Shown here in pieces: positions 62,974-64,000 of a stretch of 64,000 nucleotides of DNA. The position numbers and the translations under genes are program-made. Each line of letters begins with the position of its first letter. The stretch's first letter is position 1. Under the pieces are notes generated by a model. That model was not told the origin of the DNA, searched no databases, and saw only the letters and a list, made by a program, of their open reading frames with translations. The DNA comes from Streptomyces showdoensis (GTDB taxonomy: Bacteria; Actinomycetota; Actinomycetes; Streptomycetales; Streptomycetaceae), in contig NZ_BAAAXG010000028.1 in assembly GCF_039535475.1 (NCBI RefSeq), positions 124,001 to 188,000 on the forward strand, in the 5' to 3' direction.

Positions 62974-64000
62974 ATGGAGCTGACGCCCTCGGCCCACCAG
63001 GACACCTTCGCCCGCGACCATCTGCCGCCCGTCGAGCAGTGGCCGCGCCTGCTGCTCGACCTGCCCGAGCTGGCCTACCCGGACCGGCTCAACTGCGGAG
63101 CCGAGCTGCTCGACCGGACGGTGGAACGGTTCGGCGCCGACCGCCCGGTCTTCCGGGACGACGAGGACGGCCTGTGGACCTACGGGCAGCTGCGCGACCG
63201 GGTCGACCGGATCGCCCACGTCCTCAGCGAGGACCTCGGCGTGCGCCCCGGCAACCGGGTCCTCCTGCGCGGCCCCACCACCCCCTGGCTCGCGGCCTGC
63301 TGGCTCGCGGTGATGAAGGCCGGCGCGGTCGCCGTCACCGTCCTCGCGCAGGCCCGGGCCAGGGAGCTCGCGGTGATGTCCGAGATGGCCCGCTGCAGCC
63401 ACGCCCTGTGCGACGTGCGCGCCGTGGACGAGCTGGTCAAGGCCGAGGTGCCGGGGCTGCGGATCACCCCGTTCGGCGGCGAGGGCCCGGACGACCTGCT
63501 CACCCTCGCGATCGGCAAGCCGGGCCGCTACGAGGCCGTGCCGACCGCGGCCGACGACGTGGCGCTGATCGCCTTCACCTCCGGCACCACCGGACGGCCC
63601 AAGGGCTGCATGCACTTCCACCGGGACGTGCTCGCCGTCGCCGACACCTTCTCCGCGCACGTCCTGCGCCCGGAGCCGGACGACGTCTTCGCCGGCTCCC
63701 CGCCGCTCGGCTTCACCTTCGGCCTGGGCGGGCTCGTCCTCTTCCCCCTGCGGGCCGGGGCGTGCGCGGTCCTGCTCGAACAGGCGGGCCCCAAGCAACT
63801 CCTCGCGGCGATCGACCGGCACCGGGTGTCCGTCCTGTTCACCGCGCCGACCGCCTACCGGGTGATGCTCGACGAGATGGGCGACCACGACCTCGGCTCG
63901 CTGCGCCGCTGCGTCTCCGCGGGCGAGAACCTGCCCACCGGGACCTGGCGGGACTGGCACGAGCGGACCGGCCTGAAGCTGATCAACGGCATCGGGGCGA
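62974..64000 (+). CDS. Aryl/acyl-CoA ligase, benzoate-CoA ligase family (3' end outside window)
   Basis: The visible 342 residues are the N-terminal two-thirds of an AMP-forming CoA ligase. The adenylation P-loop is IAFTSGTTGRPKGCMHFH, preceded by the benzoate-CoA-ligase-like start PPVEQWPRLLLDLPELAYPDRLNCGAELLD. The A4-A5 region SPPLGFTFGLGGLVLFPLRAGA is also typical of benzoate/2-aminobenzoate-CoA ligases. GGGGGAC lies 8 nt before the ATG. It is divergent from the acyl-CoA dehydrogenase/RidA pair, and the locus likely continues beyond the window with ring-cleavage or beta-oxidation genes. The substrate is inferred, not shown. Confidence 0.9.
   Translation, partial: MELTPSAHQDTFARDHLPPVEQWPRLLLDLPELAYPDRLNCGAELLDRTVERFGADRPVFRDDEDGLWTYGQLRDRVDRIAHVLSEDLGVRPGNRVLLRGPTTPWLAACWLAVMKAGAVAVTVLAQARARELAVMSEMARCSHALCDVRAVDELVKAEVPGLRITPFGGEGPDDLLTLAIGKPGRYEAVPTAADDVALIAFTSGTTGRPKGCMHFHRDVLAVADTFSAHVLRPEPDDVFAGSPPLGFTFGLGGLVLFPLRAGACAVLLEQAGPKQLLAAIDRHRVSVLFTAPTAYRVMLDEMGDHDLGSLRRCVSAGENLPTGTWRDWHERTGLKLINGIGA

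Overview
The window is high-GC actinobacterial chromosome, almost certainly Streptomyces. The evidence is strong third-position GC bias, many GTG starts, probable leaderless transcripts (a -10-like hexamer 6-9 nt before the start codon), Tat and lipoprotein signals, and a familiar Streptomyces gene neighbourhood: hemQ-hemG, hemE, an RNase D next to fadAB, dxs, xylFGH, a Rok7B7-type regulator, ngcEFG, acnA and an HTH-fused MurA. I saw no tRNA, rRNA, CRISPR array, intact transposase or replication origin.

Layout. 1-11.4 kb holds housekeeping and accessory enzymes: a RibD-like reductase, ZapE, OsmC, a PhoX-like Tat protein, an SDR/TetR divergent pair with a clear operator, PPK2, a polysaccharide deacetylase lipoprotein, AIM24, a PTH2-type hydrolase, a DeoR regulator and a NudK-like Nudix enzyme. 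11.5-14.75 kb is a compact locus: a DUF692/MNIO iron oxidase is read in frame into a TIGR04222-type membrane protein with a Cys/Ser tail, followed by a second TIGR04222-type protein. This looks like an undescribed RiPP-like maturation system. 14.8-22.6 kb carries a secreted tripeptidyl-aminopeptidase-like hydrolase, hemQ, hemG, a DUF4349 lipoprotein, a CoA-disulfide-reductase-like flavoprotein and hemE. The three heme genes fit the coproporphyrin-dependent route.

22.6-33.4 kb holds DUF3000, an orphan response regulator, RNase D, a 16-bp tandem repeat array, fadA-fadB, a NYN-domain protein, an APC permease and dxs. 33.5-46 kb is a carbohydrate-uptake block: xylFGH, the ROK regulator, ngcEFG with a DasR-like site over its promoter, and a secreted GH92 alpha-mannosidase. 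46-52.3 kb holds acnA, with iron-box-like and TamR/MarR-like sites upstream, a hydrolase/HTH divergent pair sharing a 26-bp operator, and the HTH-MurA fusion.

52.3-56.2 kb looks like an accessory island. A STAND/NLR-like NB-ARC-TPR ATPase is translationally coupled (ATGA) to a small two-TM protein, and both carry the same short glycine-rich motif, as in amyloid-signalling NLR/effector pairs. Beside it are fragments of a decayed MFS transporter, one apparently inverted. 56.2-64 kb holds solA, a secreted PA14/Fn3 protein, an intact DHA2 MFS exporter, a RidA/acyl-CoA dehydrogenase operon, and a divergent benzoate-CoA-ligase-type gene cut by the window edge.
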